Source of the DNA: Azophilus sp026709365
GTDB taxonomy: Bacteria; Pseudomonadota; Gammaproteobacteria; Pseudomonadales; Azotimanducaceae
Length of the DNA stretch: 64,000 nucleotides
Reading direction: 5' to 3'
Assembly (NCBI GenBank): GCA_965200175.1
Contig: OZ241345.1
Location: 682,001-746,000, forward strand
Part shown: one piece after another, positions 38,724 to 47,845 of the stretch
Layout: every line of letters starts with the position of its first letter
How positions within the stretch are numbered: the first letter of the stretch is position 1
Notes under the pieces: generated by a model
Databases searched by the model: none
Seen by the model: the letters and a program-made list of their open reading frames with translations, nothing else
What the model was told of the DNA's origin: nothing
Program-made: the position numbers and the translations under genes

Positions 38724-40320
38724 TTCCCAAGCTTATCTGAACCAGGTCGGGGACGCGCATCGAAAGCGTTATGGCCAGTTCTTCACCAATCCACAGGTTG
38801 CGTCCTTCATGGTTAACTGGGTGTTGTCGGGTGGGCGAAAGGCGCTGCATGATCCTGCCTTTGGCCTAGGGGCCTTCCATATCGCGGCAGAACGCCAAGA
38901 AGGAGTTGCTTTTAGTGGTGGCGAGGTGGATTCGAAGATTCTGGAGCACTGGCGACGGCACTCGCCAGAATCGACGGCAGAGGTGTTGCGGGAAGACTAT
39001 CTGTGGTCTTGGGGCAGAAGCCACTCGAATATCGTATGCAACCCGCCCTACATACGATTTCAGCACTTCCGAAAACGGGATCAGGTCTTCGCGGAAATCA
39101 AGCGTCGCACCGGCTTGCGGCTTTCGGGATACACCAATGCCGCATCAACTTTTCTGGTGAAGTCGCTGTTTGATCTCGACCAAGGAGGTAGGTTGGCATA
39201 CATCATGCCGTTGGAGTTTCTCAACGCAGGCTACGGCGAAGTGATCAAGAAACGCCTGGTCACCGAGGGACATTTGGCGGCGATTGTCAAGCTGTCTTGC
39301 GAAAAGGAAGCCTTCCCTGATGCAACGACTTCCGTGGGCATTGTGCTCTACGACAGTTCCGTGGTGCGTTCGCATGTCGATTTCTTTGACGCCCAATCCA
39401 TAGAAGAGCTTCCCGGCTTGCTGAAGGGATGCGCTGTTTCCAAAGTGCCGCTGCGCGACTTGGACCCAGCTGCCAAGTGGCTACCCTTCCTGCGCAGAAA
39501 AACCGTCAAGCCGCATCGGCAGAACATGGTGCCAATCGAGTACTACGGCAGATTCAAGCGCGGCATTGCCACTGGAGCAAACGAGTTTTTCGCTCTCCGG
39601 CCCTCCAGAGCGCGCGAACTAGGTGTTTCCGCGGTAGATTTGCGCAAGTGCGTTACGCGGAGCGCCCAGGTCCGACGCCCCGTCTTTACCGGGGAGACCT
39701 TTGCCGCCTTGATGAGCGACGACGAATCAACCTACCTGTTCTCGCCCGCCCCAAGCCCTTCGCCGGAGGCGTTACAGTACATTCGCTTTGGGGAGAGCAA
39801 GCACTTTCACAAGCGATTTCTGACCTCGAAACGCTCACCGTGGTACAAGGCCGAGGCTCGCTCGCCGTCACCTATTTGGGTGGGCGTTTTTTCCCGAGGT
39901 GGTTACAAGGTGATTCGCAACCGGGCGGACGTGTTGAACCTGACCTGCTTTCACGGATTCCAACCCAACCTGTTTGGGAATCTTTACACCGACCGCCTAT
40001 TCCTTTACCTGTTGTCTGATAGTGGTCGAGAAATCGTGTCTCTTTCGATTCGTGAGTACGGTGACACGCTGGATAAGTTCGAACCCAATGACCTCAACGC
40101 TGCCTTGGCCCCCGAGCCAAGCTGGTTTGACGCCATCGGCGAAGCCGACGTTGCGGAGTCGATGGCTCAGGTCGAGGCAACTGGCGTTCTCCCCGATGGG
40201 ATCAACGCACGGTTCGCCGCCCTGACTCAGCCTGCTTCCGGTTCCCGCCCGCTCGCTTCGGCGGGCGGGCCAGCAGGAAGCAGAAGGCGCCGGCCAGAAT
40301 CAGGACGGCCAGCAGCGTGA
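38713..40320 (+). CDS. DNA N6-adenine methyltransferase of a type II R-M system
   Basis: A 535-residue Eco57I/AccI-type methylase. SAM motif I is ALHDPAFGLGAFHIAAER, the catalytic NPPYIRF is at 110-116, followed by GGRLAYIMPLEFLNAGYGEV (motif V-VI region) and a target-recognition C-terminus (FKRGIATGANEFFALRPS). A GTG at 38713 overlaps the nuclease stop. The nuclease is broken, so this is now probably an orphan methylase. The last roughly 120 bp overlap the convergent MFS gene, so the natural C-terminus may be a little shorter. Confidence 0.85.
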   Translation: MASDSQAYLNQVGDAHRKRYGQFFTNPQVASFMVNWVLSGGRKALHDPAFGLGAFHIAAERQEGVAFSGGEVDSKILEHWRRHSPESTAEVLREDYLWSWGRSHSNIVCNPPYIRFQHFRKRDQVFAEIKRRTGLRLSGYTNAASTFLVKSLFDLDQGGRLAYIMPLEFLNAGYGEVIKKRLVTEGHLAAIVKLSCEKEAFPDATTSVGIVLYDSSVVRSHVDFFDAQSIEELPGLLKGCAVSKVPLRDLDPAAKWLPFLRRKTVKPHRQNMVPIEYYGRFKRGIATGANEFFALRPSRARELGVSAVDLRKCVTRSAQVRRPVFTGETFAALMSDDESTYLFSPAPSPSPEALQYIRFGESKHFHKRFLTSKRSPWYKAEARSPSPIWVGVFSRGGYKVIRNRADVLNLTCFHGFQPNLFGNLYTDRLFLYLLSDSGREIVSLSIREYGDTLDKFEPNDLNAALAPEPSWFDAIGEADVAESMAQVEATGVLPDGINARFAALTQPASGSRPLASAGGPAGSRRRRPESGRPAA

Positions 40321-41515
40321 AGCCGGCCTGGTAGTCGCCGTCGCGGTCGGCCATGTAGCCGGCAATGATGGGTCCGGCGGACATGCCGAGCATCACGATC
40401 AGCGACGAGAAGCCCATGATGGTGCCGAAGGACGAGGCGCCGAAGTAGTCCGCCCGCAATGCCACCATCTGCGGTGCGCGAATGCCCCAAGCCAGACCGT
40501 GCAGGAGCGTGAAGAGGACCACCATCCAGAGCTGGGTGGCGTAGGCGACCAACACCAGTCCGACGCTGTGGGCGAGCATGCAGGCAAAGCAGATCAAGCG
40601 CTTGTCGAGCTTGTCGCCCAGATAGCCGCCGATGAGCTGTCCGGCCATCTGGCAGCCGGTCATCAGCGCCACCACGAGGCCCGCGGCAGCCAGGGAGTAG
40701 CCCATGCCTTCGGTGAGGTGCGGCGCCAGATGCACGATCAGCGAGGAAACCGCCAGCAAGGCGGAGGCATGGCCAAATGAGATCAGCCAAAACGGCCAAG
40801 TGCGCATGGCCTCCCGGGCAGTGAAGTCGGGTGTGGCCGGCAGCGGCGCCTCGCCGTTCGTCAAGGCGCTGCGAATGCCGTCCGGCACCTCACCGCGCTC
40901 CTCAGGGCGATGGTGGATCAGCCGCACTAGGGGCAGGCCCAGAACCAGCACTAGGACGCCGGAAAGGAACGCCGTCACCCGCCAGCCGAAGGCCTCCAGG
41001 CTCAGGATGACCAAGGGCACCGACAGGCCACCGACCGAAAAGCCGAGTTGGGAGGCCGACACCGCCTTGGCGCGGTGCCGATTGAACCAATTGACCAGCG
41101 ACACCATGAGTGTGGCAAAGCCGCCGAGGCTTGAACCCAAGGCGATCAGGGCGAAGGTGAGATAGAAGCCAAGCAATGACTCGACTTGGCTGAACAGCAT
41201 GAAGCCGAGGCCGAAAATCACCGTGCCAATGGCAAGTATCAGGCGCGGGCCGAAGCGGTCCACCAGCCAGCCTTGGGCGGGGCCGAGGATGCCACTCTCG
41301 ATGCGGGTCAGGGCGAAGGCGGCGGCCATCACCGTCTTGCTCCAGCCGAAGTCGGCCTGCAGCAGCACCACGTAGGCGCCGTAGGAATGCATCCACAGCA
41401 TCGCCGCCAGCCACTGGATGCCGCTGCTGGCGCCGACGATCCACCAGCCATAGAAGACGTGCCCGGCGGGACGCAGTAGCTGGTCGATGCTGTGGCGGAC
41501 GTTGCGCACGCGCAA
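40202..41515 (-). CDS. MFS transporter
   Basis: A 437-residue major facilitator with about 12 hydrophobic spans. The start FYGWWIVGASSGIQWLAAML is typical of the oxalate/monocarboxylate-type MFS group; the loop 2-3 motif reads GWLVDRFGPRLIL, and the second half has GGYLGDKLDKRLI at the matching place. The substrate is not predictable. Convergent with and overlapping the methylase end. Confidence 0.85.
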   Translation of the reverse strand: MRVRNVRHSIDQLLRPAGHVFYGWWIVGASSGIQWLAAMLWMHSYGAYVVLLQADFGWSKTVMAAAFALTRIESGILGPAQGWLVDRFGPRLILAIGTVIFGLGFMLFSQVESLLGFYLTFALIALGSSLGGFATLMVSLVNWFNRHRAKAVSASQLGFSVGGLSVPLVILSLEAFGWRVTAFLSGVLVLVLGLPLVRLIHHRPEERGEVPDGIRSALTNGEAPLPATPDFTAREAMRTWPFWLISFGHASALLAVSSLIVHLAPHLTEGMGYSLAAAGLVVALMTGCQMAGQLIGGYLGDKLDKRLICFACMLAHSVGLVLVAYATQLWMVVLFTLLHGLAWGIRAPQMVALRADYFGASSFGTIMGFSSLIVMLGMSAGPIIAGYMADRDGDYQAGFTLLAVLILAGAFCFLLARPPKRAGGNRKQAESGRRTVR

Positions 41516-41666
41516 GCTCCGGTTGGACGTTGTTGGAGGATTCCGGAACTTGGAGGCTAGTCGTGTCCTGTCCCGCTGCGGACCCCTGAGCCTTGCGTCA
41601 TGTCCGGCGACGGCGCTCCCGCGTTGGGAAGGCCGACGCGCTAGGGCACTTGTCGGCGTGCGGCGA

Positions 41667-42437
41667 CTAGGCGTTGTTCCCGCCGGAATCGCCCCCCGCC
41701 AAGCGGTTCAAGCCATCCACCAATCCCACCGGCAGGGGAAACACGATGGTGGAGCTCTTCTCCCCGGCGATCTCCGTCAAGGTCTGCAGATAGCGCAGCT
41801 GCATCGCGCCGCTCTCCGCGCTCAGTTCCCGGGCGGCTTGGACCAGCTTCTCCGCCGCCTGCTGCTCGCCGTCGGCATGGATGATCTTGGCCCGCCGCTC
41901 GCGCTCCGCCTCCGCCTGCCGGGCAATGGCGCGGATCATGCTCTCGTCGATATCGACGTGCTTGATCTCCACGTTGGACACCTTGATGCCCCATTGGTCG
42001 GTCTGCTGGTCGAGTATGGCTTGAATGTCCCGGTTCAGGCGTTCCCGCTCGGCGAGCAGTTCGTCGAGCTCGTGCTGGCCGAGCACCGAGCGCAAGGTGG
42101 TTTGGGCCAGCTGCCCGGTGGCATCCATGTAGTTCTCCACATTGATGATGGCGGGCTGCGAGTCCACCACCCGGAAGTAGAGCACGGCGTTGACCTTGAC
42201 CGACACGTTGTCGCGGGTGATCAAGTCCTGGGTGGGGATGTCGAGCACCAGCGTGCGCAGATCCACCTTCACCATTTGCTGAACGACCGGGATGATGATG
42301 ACCAAGCCCGGCCCCTTGACCTTGTAGAAGCGGCCGAGCATGAACACCACGCCCCGCTCGTACTCCCGCAGGATGCGAATCGCGCTGGCGAGCAGCCCCA
42401 GCACGACGGTGGCAAGAATGGCTGTGACTATTTCCAT
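41667..42437 (-). CDS. Slipin (stomatin-like SPFH protein)
   Basis: A 256-residue membrane scaffold protein. One N-terminal hydrophobic hairpin (VTAILATVVLGLLASAIRIL) is followed by the SPFH domain: EYERGVVFMLGRFYKVKGPG, TLVLDIPTQDLITRDNVSVK, GIKVSNVEIKHVDI, and the coiled QAEAERERRAKIIHADGEQQ. Partner of NfeD, encoded directly upstream, a pairing conserved across bacteria and archaea. ATG 42437 has GGAG upstream; a longer frame to 42479 runs into repeat DNA. Confidence 0.93.
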   Translation of the reverse strand: MEIVTAILATVVLGLLASAIRILREYERGVVFMLGRFYKVKGPGLVIIIPVVQQMVKVDLRTLVLDIPTQDLITRDNVSVKVNAVLYFRVVDSQPAIINVENYMDATGQLAQTTLRSVLGQHELDELLAERERLNRDIQAILDQQTDQWGIKVSNVEIKHVDIDESMIRAIARQAEAERERRAKIIHADGEQQAAEKLVQAARELSAESGAMQLRYLQTLTEIAGEKSSTIVFPLPVGLVDGLNRLAGGDSGGNNA

Positions 42438-42451
42438 GGAATCATGTCTCC

Positions 42452-42580
42452 TTATTCGTTCGAGGGGTTGGTCCCTCACGCTCGCTCTTCATTCTAGGGG
42501 CCTACCCCTCGCGCTCCCCTGGCTGAGGGCTCTTCATGCGAGGGGTTGCCCCCCTCGCGCTCCCCCGGCTGAGGGCTCCT
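42452..42580. repeat. GAGGGGTTGCCCCC-type tandem module between slipin and nfeD
   Basis: Two clear units of CGAGGGGTTGCCCCCCTCGC and GCTCCCCCGGCTGAGGGCTC, plus a degraded third nearer the slipin start. The same module occurs in the 5' part of the gmk gene. The last units code the C-terminal residues of NfeD (EEPSAGGARGGQPLA). Confidence 0.7.
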
Positions 42581-44045
42581 CAACCACGTCAGGTTCGACC
42601 TTGAGCAGCAAGCCATTGACCGAGGTGACCCGCACCGGTTGATCCTTCTTGAGCGGCGCGCCTGACTCCGCCCGCCAGATCTCACCGAAGGCGCGCACGG
42701 CGCCCTCGCCTTCGAAGTCCTCCAGCGCCAAGGCGGCGGCGCCCACCATGCCCTCCTGCCCGCTCACCACACGTGATCGCCGGGCGCGCACCGCACTGCC
42801 GATGACGAGGAAGGCGATGCCGCCGGCGGAGATGGCGAAGCCGGCGATGATCGGCAAGGATATCTGGTAGCCCGGCAGGTCGGTGTCCATCAACATGACC
42901 GAACCCATGACGAAGGCGATCACGCCGCCCACGCCGAGCACGCCGTAGGTGGGGGTGACCGCCTCCGCAACCAGCATGCCCAGGCCGATCACGATCAGGG
43001 CGAGGCCGGCGTAGTTGACCGGCAGCATCTGCAGCCCGTAGGCGCCGAGCAGCAGGCAGATGATGCCGGTGGCCGCCGGGAACAGCATGCCGGGATTGTA
43101 AAACTCCAGAATCAGTCCATAAACGCCGATGATGAGCAGGCCGTAGGCGATGGACGGGTCGGTGATGATGGACAGCAGCTCGTGTCGCCAGTCAGTTTCC
43201 ACAAAGCGCAGTTCCGCATTGGCCGTGGCTAGGGTGCGGACCTCATCGTTGATGGTGACCTCGCGTCCGTCAAGCTCCGCCAGCAACGCCGCCAGGTTTG
43301 GCGCCAGCAGATCGACGATGTTCCGCTCAACCGCTTCGGTGGCCCGCACGTTGGCGCCCTCGCGCACGGTCCGCTCCGCCCACTCGACGTTGCGCCCGCG
43401 CTTTTCCGCCAAGCCTTGCAAATAGGCCACCGCATCGTTGACGACCTTGTTGGTCATCGCGTCCGCCGCCGGCTCGGCGGCCGCTTGCGGCTCTTGGTCC
43501 TCGGCGTTGCCGCCGCTCCCCTCCGGGTTGGGCATGGGCCCCTTGGGCCGGGGGCTGGGGGCCGGTCCGGCAGGTGCGATGCTCACCGGGGTGGATGAGC
43601 CGATGTTGGTGGCGGGCGCCATGGCGGCGACGTGGCTGGCGTAGGCGATGTAGGTGCCGGCGCTGGCCGCCCGTGCCCCTTCGGGCGAGACGTAAGTGAT
43701 CACTGGCAGCTCGGCGGCCAGAATGGCCTTCACGAGATCGCGCATCGACTTGTCGAGGCCGCCCGGCGTGTCCATGCGAATCACTAGGGCTTCGGCGTTC
43801 TCGTTGCCTGCGTCCCGGATGGCGCGGATCACCAAGTCGGCGCTGGCCGGGCCTACGGCGCCGTCGAGGCTCACCACCCAGACCTCGGCTCGGGTTGCCG
43901 GTTGGCCCCCGGCAGCGTCGGTTTCGCCAATCGCGGTGCCGGCGGGCTCATCCCCGGTGGCGACAGTGCCTGTTTCCTGCGCGCCGCCAACGGCTGCGGC
44001 CAGCAGCAGCGCCAGGGCGAACGGCCAGAAGGGCTTGCTGGGCAT
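42534..44045 (-). CDS. nfeD: NfeD-family serine protease, long form
   Basis: A 503-residue membrane protease that cleaves the slipin C-terminus in studied homologues. Signal peptide (PFALALLLAAAVGGA region), then a ClpP/SppA-like domain: VIRMDTPGGLDKSMRDLVKA, the nucleophile region EGARAASAGTYIAYASHVAAM and ATNIGSSTPV, a linker rich in Pro and acidic residues, helices KVVNDAVAYLQGLAEKRGRN, then four to five membrane spans and the C-terminal OB domain (GMVGAAALALEDFEGEGAVR). Start 12 nt after the acyl-CoA ligase stop. Confidence 0.93.
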   Translation of the reverse strand: MPSKPFWPFALALLLAAAVGGAQETGTVATGDEPAGTAIGETDAAGGQPATRAEVWVVSLDGAVGPASADLVIRAIRDAGNENAEALVIRMDTPGGLDKSMRDLVKAILAAELPVITYVSPEGARAASAGTYIAYASHVAAMAPATNIGSSTPVSIAPAGPAPSPRPKGPMPNPEGSGGNAEDQEPQAAAEPAADAMTNKVVNDAVAYLQGLAEKRGRNVEWAERTVREGANVRATEAVERNIVDLLAPNLAALLAELDGREVTINDEVRTLATANAELRFVETDWRHELLSIITDPSIAYGLLIIGVYGLILEFYNPGMLFPAATGIICLLLGAYGLQMLPVNYAGLALIVIGLGMLVAEAVTPTYGVLGVGGVIAFVMGSVMLMDTDLPGYQISLPIIAGFAISAGGIAFLVIGSAVRARRSRVVSGQEGMVGAAALALEDFEGEGAVRAFGEIWRAESGAPLKKDQPVRVTSVNGLLLKVEPDVVEEPSAGGARGGQPLA

Positions 44046-44057
44046 CGGTCGCCCCGC

Positions 44058-45710
44058 TCAAACCGCCTTGTCGCGGAGGTCGGGGAGTTGGTAGCCCTGC
44101 GCCGCCAGATCGGCGCGCACCACCTTCTTGTCCATCTTGCCGGTGGAGGTGAGGGGAACGCTGTCCACGAAGAGCACGTCGTCCGGCAGCTGCCACCGGG
44201 CGAAGGCCTCGGCGCAGTGGTCGAGTATCCGCTTGACGCTCACCGCCGCGCCCGCATCGAGCACCACCAGGGCCACCGGGCGCTCGTCCCACTTGGGATG
44301 CGGCTGCGCCACCACGCAAGCCTGGGCGACGCCGTCGAGGGCGACGATGTGGTTCTCCAAGTCCACGCTCGAAATCCACTCGCCGCCGCTCTTGACCAAG
44401 TCCTTGGAACGGTCGGAGATGATGAGGTACTCCTCGGCGTCGATCTTGCCCACGTCGCCGGTGATGAGCCAGCCGTCGTGGAAGCGTTCCGGCTGCGGGT
44501 TGTGGTAGTACTCCGAACAGATCCAAGGGCCGCGGATGAGGATTTCGCCCACGGTCTCGCCGTCATGGGGCAGGCGGTTGAACGCCTCGTCGAAGATGTC
44601 GAGCTCCAGCCCCGGCATGACTTGGCCGGCCTTGGCCACGTTCTCGAATTGGGCATCCTCGGAAAGCGACAGCTGGCTGCGCTTCATCACGCGCCGGGAC
44701 AGGGTGGCCAAGGGCGAGGTCTCGGTCATGCCCCAGCCTTGGATCATCTCCACGCCCAAGGTGTCCCAGTACCAGCGGATCAGGGACGGCGGCGGCGCGG
44801 AGCCCCCGCAGGTGAGCCGCGACAGGCTGGAGAGGTCGTATTGGCCCGGATTGGCTTCAACCAAGCTTTTAACGCCCTGCCAGATGGTGGGCACCCCGGC
44901 CGACAGGGTCACGCCTTCATCCGCCAGGAGGCTGAGCAGCCGCTCCGGGGCCATGAATCGATGCGGCATGACCTGCTTGCAGCCGAGCATCAGCGCCGAC
45001 CAAGGCACGCCCCAGCCCATGGCGTGGAACATCGGCACGACGCCGAGGACGGTGTCGGCGCCGGAGAGGCTCATGGAGTCGGTCATGCACTGGGTCAGCG
45101 TGTGCAGGTACTGGGAGCGGTGCTCGTACTCCACGCCCTTGGGGTTGCCCGTGGTGCCGCTGGTGTAGCACAGGCCCAGGGGCGCGTTTTCGCTGATCTC
45201 GGGCCAGTCGTACTCGGTGGGCTGCCCAGCGATGAAGTCTTCGTAGTCCACCGCTTGGGGCAGGCTGGTTGACCAGCCCTCGAAGCCCGCCTCGGTGGCC
45301 ACCACCACCCGCTCGACGGTCGGAATCACGTCCTTGAGCGCTTCCAGCAACGGCAGCGCGTCCGCATCCACGATGATCAGCTTGTCGCTGGCGTGATTGA
45401 TGATGTACTCCAGATCCTTGGCGCTCAAGCGGATGTTCAGCGTGTGCAGAACCGCCCCCATGCCGGCGCAGGCATGGTAGGCCTCAAGATGCCGGGAGCC
45501 GTTCCACATGAAGGTGCCCACCCGGTCGCCGACGCCGATGCCCGCTTGGCGCAGGGCATGGGCCAGTTGGTGCGCCCGATCGCGGGTCTCGCGGTAGGTC
45601 TGACGGCGCACCCCAGCCTCCGTTGCCGTCACGATCTCCTCCTCGGGCGCGACCTTGGCGCCTCGGTCGAGGATGTTGGACATCAGCAGGGGCGTGTGTT
45701 GCATGGCCAT
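44058..45710 (-). CDS. Long-chain acyl-CoA synthetase (AMP-forming)
   Basis: A 550-residue ANL-family ligase activating a fatty or related acid to its CoA ester. P-loop LCYTSGTTGNPKGVEYEHR, adenylate motif GWGMTETSPLA, hinge GDVGKIDAEEYLIISDRSKD, and the catalytic Lys in LTSTGKMDKK are present. It heads the nfeD-slipin transcription unit, with AAGGAGA ahead of its ATG. In the medium/long-chain group; the substrate is open. Confidence 0.92.
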   Translation of the reverse strand: MAMQHTPLLMSNILDRGAKVAPEEEIVTATEAGVRRQTYRETRDRAHQLAHALRQAGIGVGDRVGTFMWNGSRHLEAYHACAGMGAVLHTLNIRLSAKDLEYIINHASDKLIIVDADALPLLEALKDVIPTVERVVVATEAGFEGWSTSLPQAVDYEDFIAGQPTEYDWPEISENAPLGLCYTSGTTGNPKGVEYEHRSQYLHTLTQCMTDSMSLSGADTVLGVVPMFHAMGWGVPWSALMLGCKQVMPHRFMAPERLLSLLADEGVTLSAGVPTIWQGVKSLVEANPGQYDLSSLSRLTCGGSAPPPSLIRWYWDTLGVEMIQGWGMTETSPLATLSRRVMKRSQLSLSEDAQFENVAKAGQVMPGLELDIFDEAFNRLPHDGETVGEILIRGPWICSEYYHNPQPERFHDGWLITGDVGKIDAEEYLIISDRSKDLVKSGGEWISSVDLENHIVALDGVAQACVVAQPHPKWDERPVALVVLDAGAAVSVKRILDHCAEAFARWQLPDDVLFVDSVPLTSTGKMDKKVVRADLAAQGYQLPDLRDKAV

Positions 45711-45837
45711 GGGGAGCGGTCTCCTTGAACGCGGTTCGGATTGCGTGGGACGGGTAGTTTAACCCAAGGCAAACGAGACGATGCCTTGGGCCAACACAGG
45801 GGTCAGGAGCTTGGCCGCCGTCGGGCGCAAAGGCTAG

Positions 45838-46091
45838 GGAGCCTCTGATCAAGTCCCGTTCGTTCAGCGCTTCACTGGTTGAGGATCGAAACGGTCCCGC
45901 GAGGCGACGCTCCATCCGCTGGCGGAGCGGCGTTCAGGCCGCGGACGCCGTGAAGCGCCCTTCGGGAGCGCCTGTGGGGTGCGCTGGCCGCGTTGCGGCT
46001 CATTGTGTGGGGCCTGCCACACGGCTTCGCCGCGCCTTGCCAGCACGCCCCACAGGACGCTCTGATCTTCCGGGACTTGATCAGAGGCTCC
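45838..46091. mobile_element. IS5-type MITE, 254 bp
   Basis: Perfect 21-bp terminal inverted repeats (GGAGCCTCTGATCAAGTCCC plus G) at 45838-45858 and 46071-46091, flanked on both sides by CTAG (45834-45837 and 46092-46095), the YTAR duplication type of IS5-group elements. Inside is a nested inverted repeat (CCTGTGGGGTGCGCTGGC, 45971-45988, pairing with 46039-46056) and a small central hairpin. No transposase. It fills much of the 616-bp gap between the ligase and the PspC pair. Confidence 0.8.
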
Positions 46092-46327
46092 CTAGCCGAG
46101 GCGGCAGTCTGGCCCGGCGATCAAATGACGGGACGCTCATCGTTGGATTGGACTTCAGTTTGTTGTTTTGACCAACATTAGGCGAAATTTGCTACACCAT
46201 GTGGGAGCGAAGCGCCGCATTTGCCCCAAAAGCGCTGCGATTCGGCGCTCCGCTGCGGGAATTTGCGGTTGGCACGACTATTGATGCGAGTGAAGCCGCA
46301 ACAACCACAACCACGGATTGCGCCAAC

Positions 46328-46540
46328 ATGAGAGACAGTTTCCGCCTTTCCCGAATCCGTCAGCCAAGAGCGACCTTGGCGGCCATGCTGCTGCTCGCCG
46401 CGGCGCTCATCGCCTTCGGCATCCTTGCGGACCAAGCGCTGCCAAGCACTGACGCGCCCGCCTACGGAGGCGCTGACCTGGAACTCATCCCCGCTTGGCT
46501 CCACATCCAAGCCATCCTTGATCTTGGAGAGTCCCAATGA
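46328..46540 (+). CDS. Small membrane protein next to pspC
   Basis: A 70-residue protein with one hydrophobic span (RATLAAMLLLAAALIAFGIL) and a short soluble tail. Its stop overlaps the pspC ATG, so the two are translated together. The ATG at 46328 is chosen since the frame before it is not protein-like. It is not homologous to PspB by eye. Function unknown. Confidence 0.6.
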   Translation: MRDSFRLSRIRQPRATLAAMLLLAAALIAFGILADQALPSTDAPAYGGADLELIPAWLHIQAILDLGESQ

Positions 46541-46743
46541 CCGCCAACCACTTTCATCGGCTGCGGCGCAGCCTGCGCCTTGACAAGGAAAACGGTTGGC
46601 TCGCGGGGGTTTGCGCGGGCTTTGCCAAGGCCTTGGGCACCGACCCCGCCCTTGTTCGAGTGGGCGTGATCGTCACCGCGCTCTTTTTCCCCAAGCTGAC
46701 CATCGCCGCCTACCTCATCGCTTGGGCCGTGCTCGACGAATAG
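46537..46743 (+). CDS. PspC-domain protein
   Basis: A 68-residue PspC-domain membrane protein. The body RSLRLDKENGWLAGVCAGFA and KALGTDPALVRVGVIVTALF is the PspC core, with a single span and a short end AYLIAWAVLDE. In enterobacteria PspC senses envelope stress; isolated small PspC proteins are common and their role is less clear. No pspA or pspF is nearby. Confidence 0.88.
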   Translation: MTANHFHRLRRSLRLDKENGWLAGVCAGFAKALGTDPALVRVGVIVTALFFPKLTIAAYLIAWAVLDE

Positions 46744-46810
46744 GCTGGCAGCTGCTTGGGCGCTGCCGAATGAACGGCAGGGTTTTGAACGCCGAACCTT
46801 TGCGTGGGGC

Positions 46811-46908
46811 CTCAGAAACATTTCGAATCTAGCCTAAGCGACTAGCGCGGAGTTTCGCGTCAGCGAAACTCCCACAGATCAAAGATCCGCTGAGACCGTC
46901 AGGTCGCG
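46811..46908. repeat. Dispersed hairpin repeat (inverted) between pspC and yicC
   Basis: Read on the minus strand: a short AGCGGATCTTTGATC block, the hairpin GGAGTTTCGC / GCGAAACTCC (46849-46872), CGCGCTAGTCGCTTAGGC, then the tail AGATTCGAAATGTTTC followed by TGAGG. It lies immediately 3' of pspC. Confidence 0.75.
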
Positions 46909-46972
46909 CGGCGGCGCACGGCGGCCAAGATGGGCTAGAATCCAAGCCGCCTGTCCGGCTTGGATGTTCGCC

Positions 46973-47839
46973 ATGGTGCAAAGCATGACCGCCTTCGCCC
47001 GCTGTGAGGAAACGGCGGGCGGCTGCGACATCGGTTGGGAGCTGCGAGCCGTCAACCATCGCTTTCTGGACGTGCAGTTTCGCCTGCCTGACGAACTGCG
47101 GTCCCTTGAGCATCCGTTGCGCGAAGCCGTCGCAGGCTGGCTCAAGCGCGGCAAGTTGATGTGCGTTCTGGACATCAGCCAGAACGGCTCCAGCGAAGCC
47201 TTGGAACTGAACCGGCCCTTGCTGCTGCAGCTGCTGGCCACCTTGGAGCGGGTGCGGCGCGACGCGCCGGAGGCGCACGTCAGCAACCCCATGGACCTGC
47301 TGCGTTGGCCGGGGATGCTGCAGCAGGGGGCCATCAGTCCGGCAGGGCCGGTTGCGGACGCCATTAGGGCGCTGTTCCAAACCGCGCTCGAGGCGTTGGT
47401 GGGCGCCCGTCGCACCGAAGGGGAAGCGCTCCGGGGCCTCATCGCCAAGCGCCTGGACGAGATCGAGGCCATTGTCGCCGAGTGTCGACGGCTGGCCATC
47501 GGCGCGGCCGAGGGCTTGCGCGATCGGCTGCAGGCCCGGCTGGCGGACCTCAAGGCGGACGTTGCCGCCGACCGCTTGGCCCAGGAGGTCGCCCTGTTGG
47601 CGCAGAAGGCCGACGTGGCGGAGGAGCTGGATCGACTGGGCATCCACCTTCAGGAGGCCCGCACCCGCCTGAACGGCCCCGGACCCCACGGACGCCGGCT
47701 CGACTTTCTGGCCCAGGAGTTGATGCGCGAGGCCAACACCTTGGCGGCCAAGTCCGTGTTGCCCGCCGCTGCCCGAGTCGCCGTGGACTTGAAGGTCGCC
47801 ATCGACCAGATTCGCGAACAGGTCCAGAACCTCGAATAG
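46973..47839 (+). CDS. yicC: YicC-family endoribonuclease
   Basis: A 288-residue YicC protein, reported in E. coli to act as an endoribonuclease on small RNA-related targets. The start VQSMTAFARCEETAGGCDIG (family MIRSMTAFAR) and RAVNHRFLDVQFRLP, and the C-terminus GRRLDFLAQELMREANTLAA KSV region, are diagnostic. ATG 46973 matches the family start better than 46964. Followed 6 bp later by gmk, the standard arrangement. Confidence 0.92.
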   Translation: MVQSMTAFARCEETAGGCDIGWELRAVNHRFLDVQFRLPDELRSLEHPLREAVAGWLKRGKLMCVLDISQNGSSEALELNRPLLLQLLATLERVRRDAPEAHVSNPMDLLRWPGMLQQGAISPAGPVADAIRALFQTALEALVGARRTEGEALRGLIAKRLDEIEAIVAECRRLAIGAAEGLRDRLQARLADLKADVAADRLAQEVALLAQKADVAEELDRLGIHLQEARTRLNGPGPHGRRLDFLAQELMREANTLAAKSVLPAAARVAVDLKVAIDQIREQVQNLE

Positions 47840-47845
47840 CGGGCC

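Noticed and set aside
45864..46046. 60-codon frame inside the MITE
   Set aside because: Arg/Pro-rich and confined to a structured non-coding element; no family resemblance.
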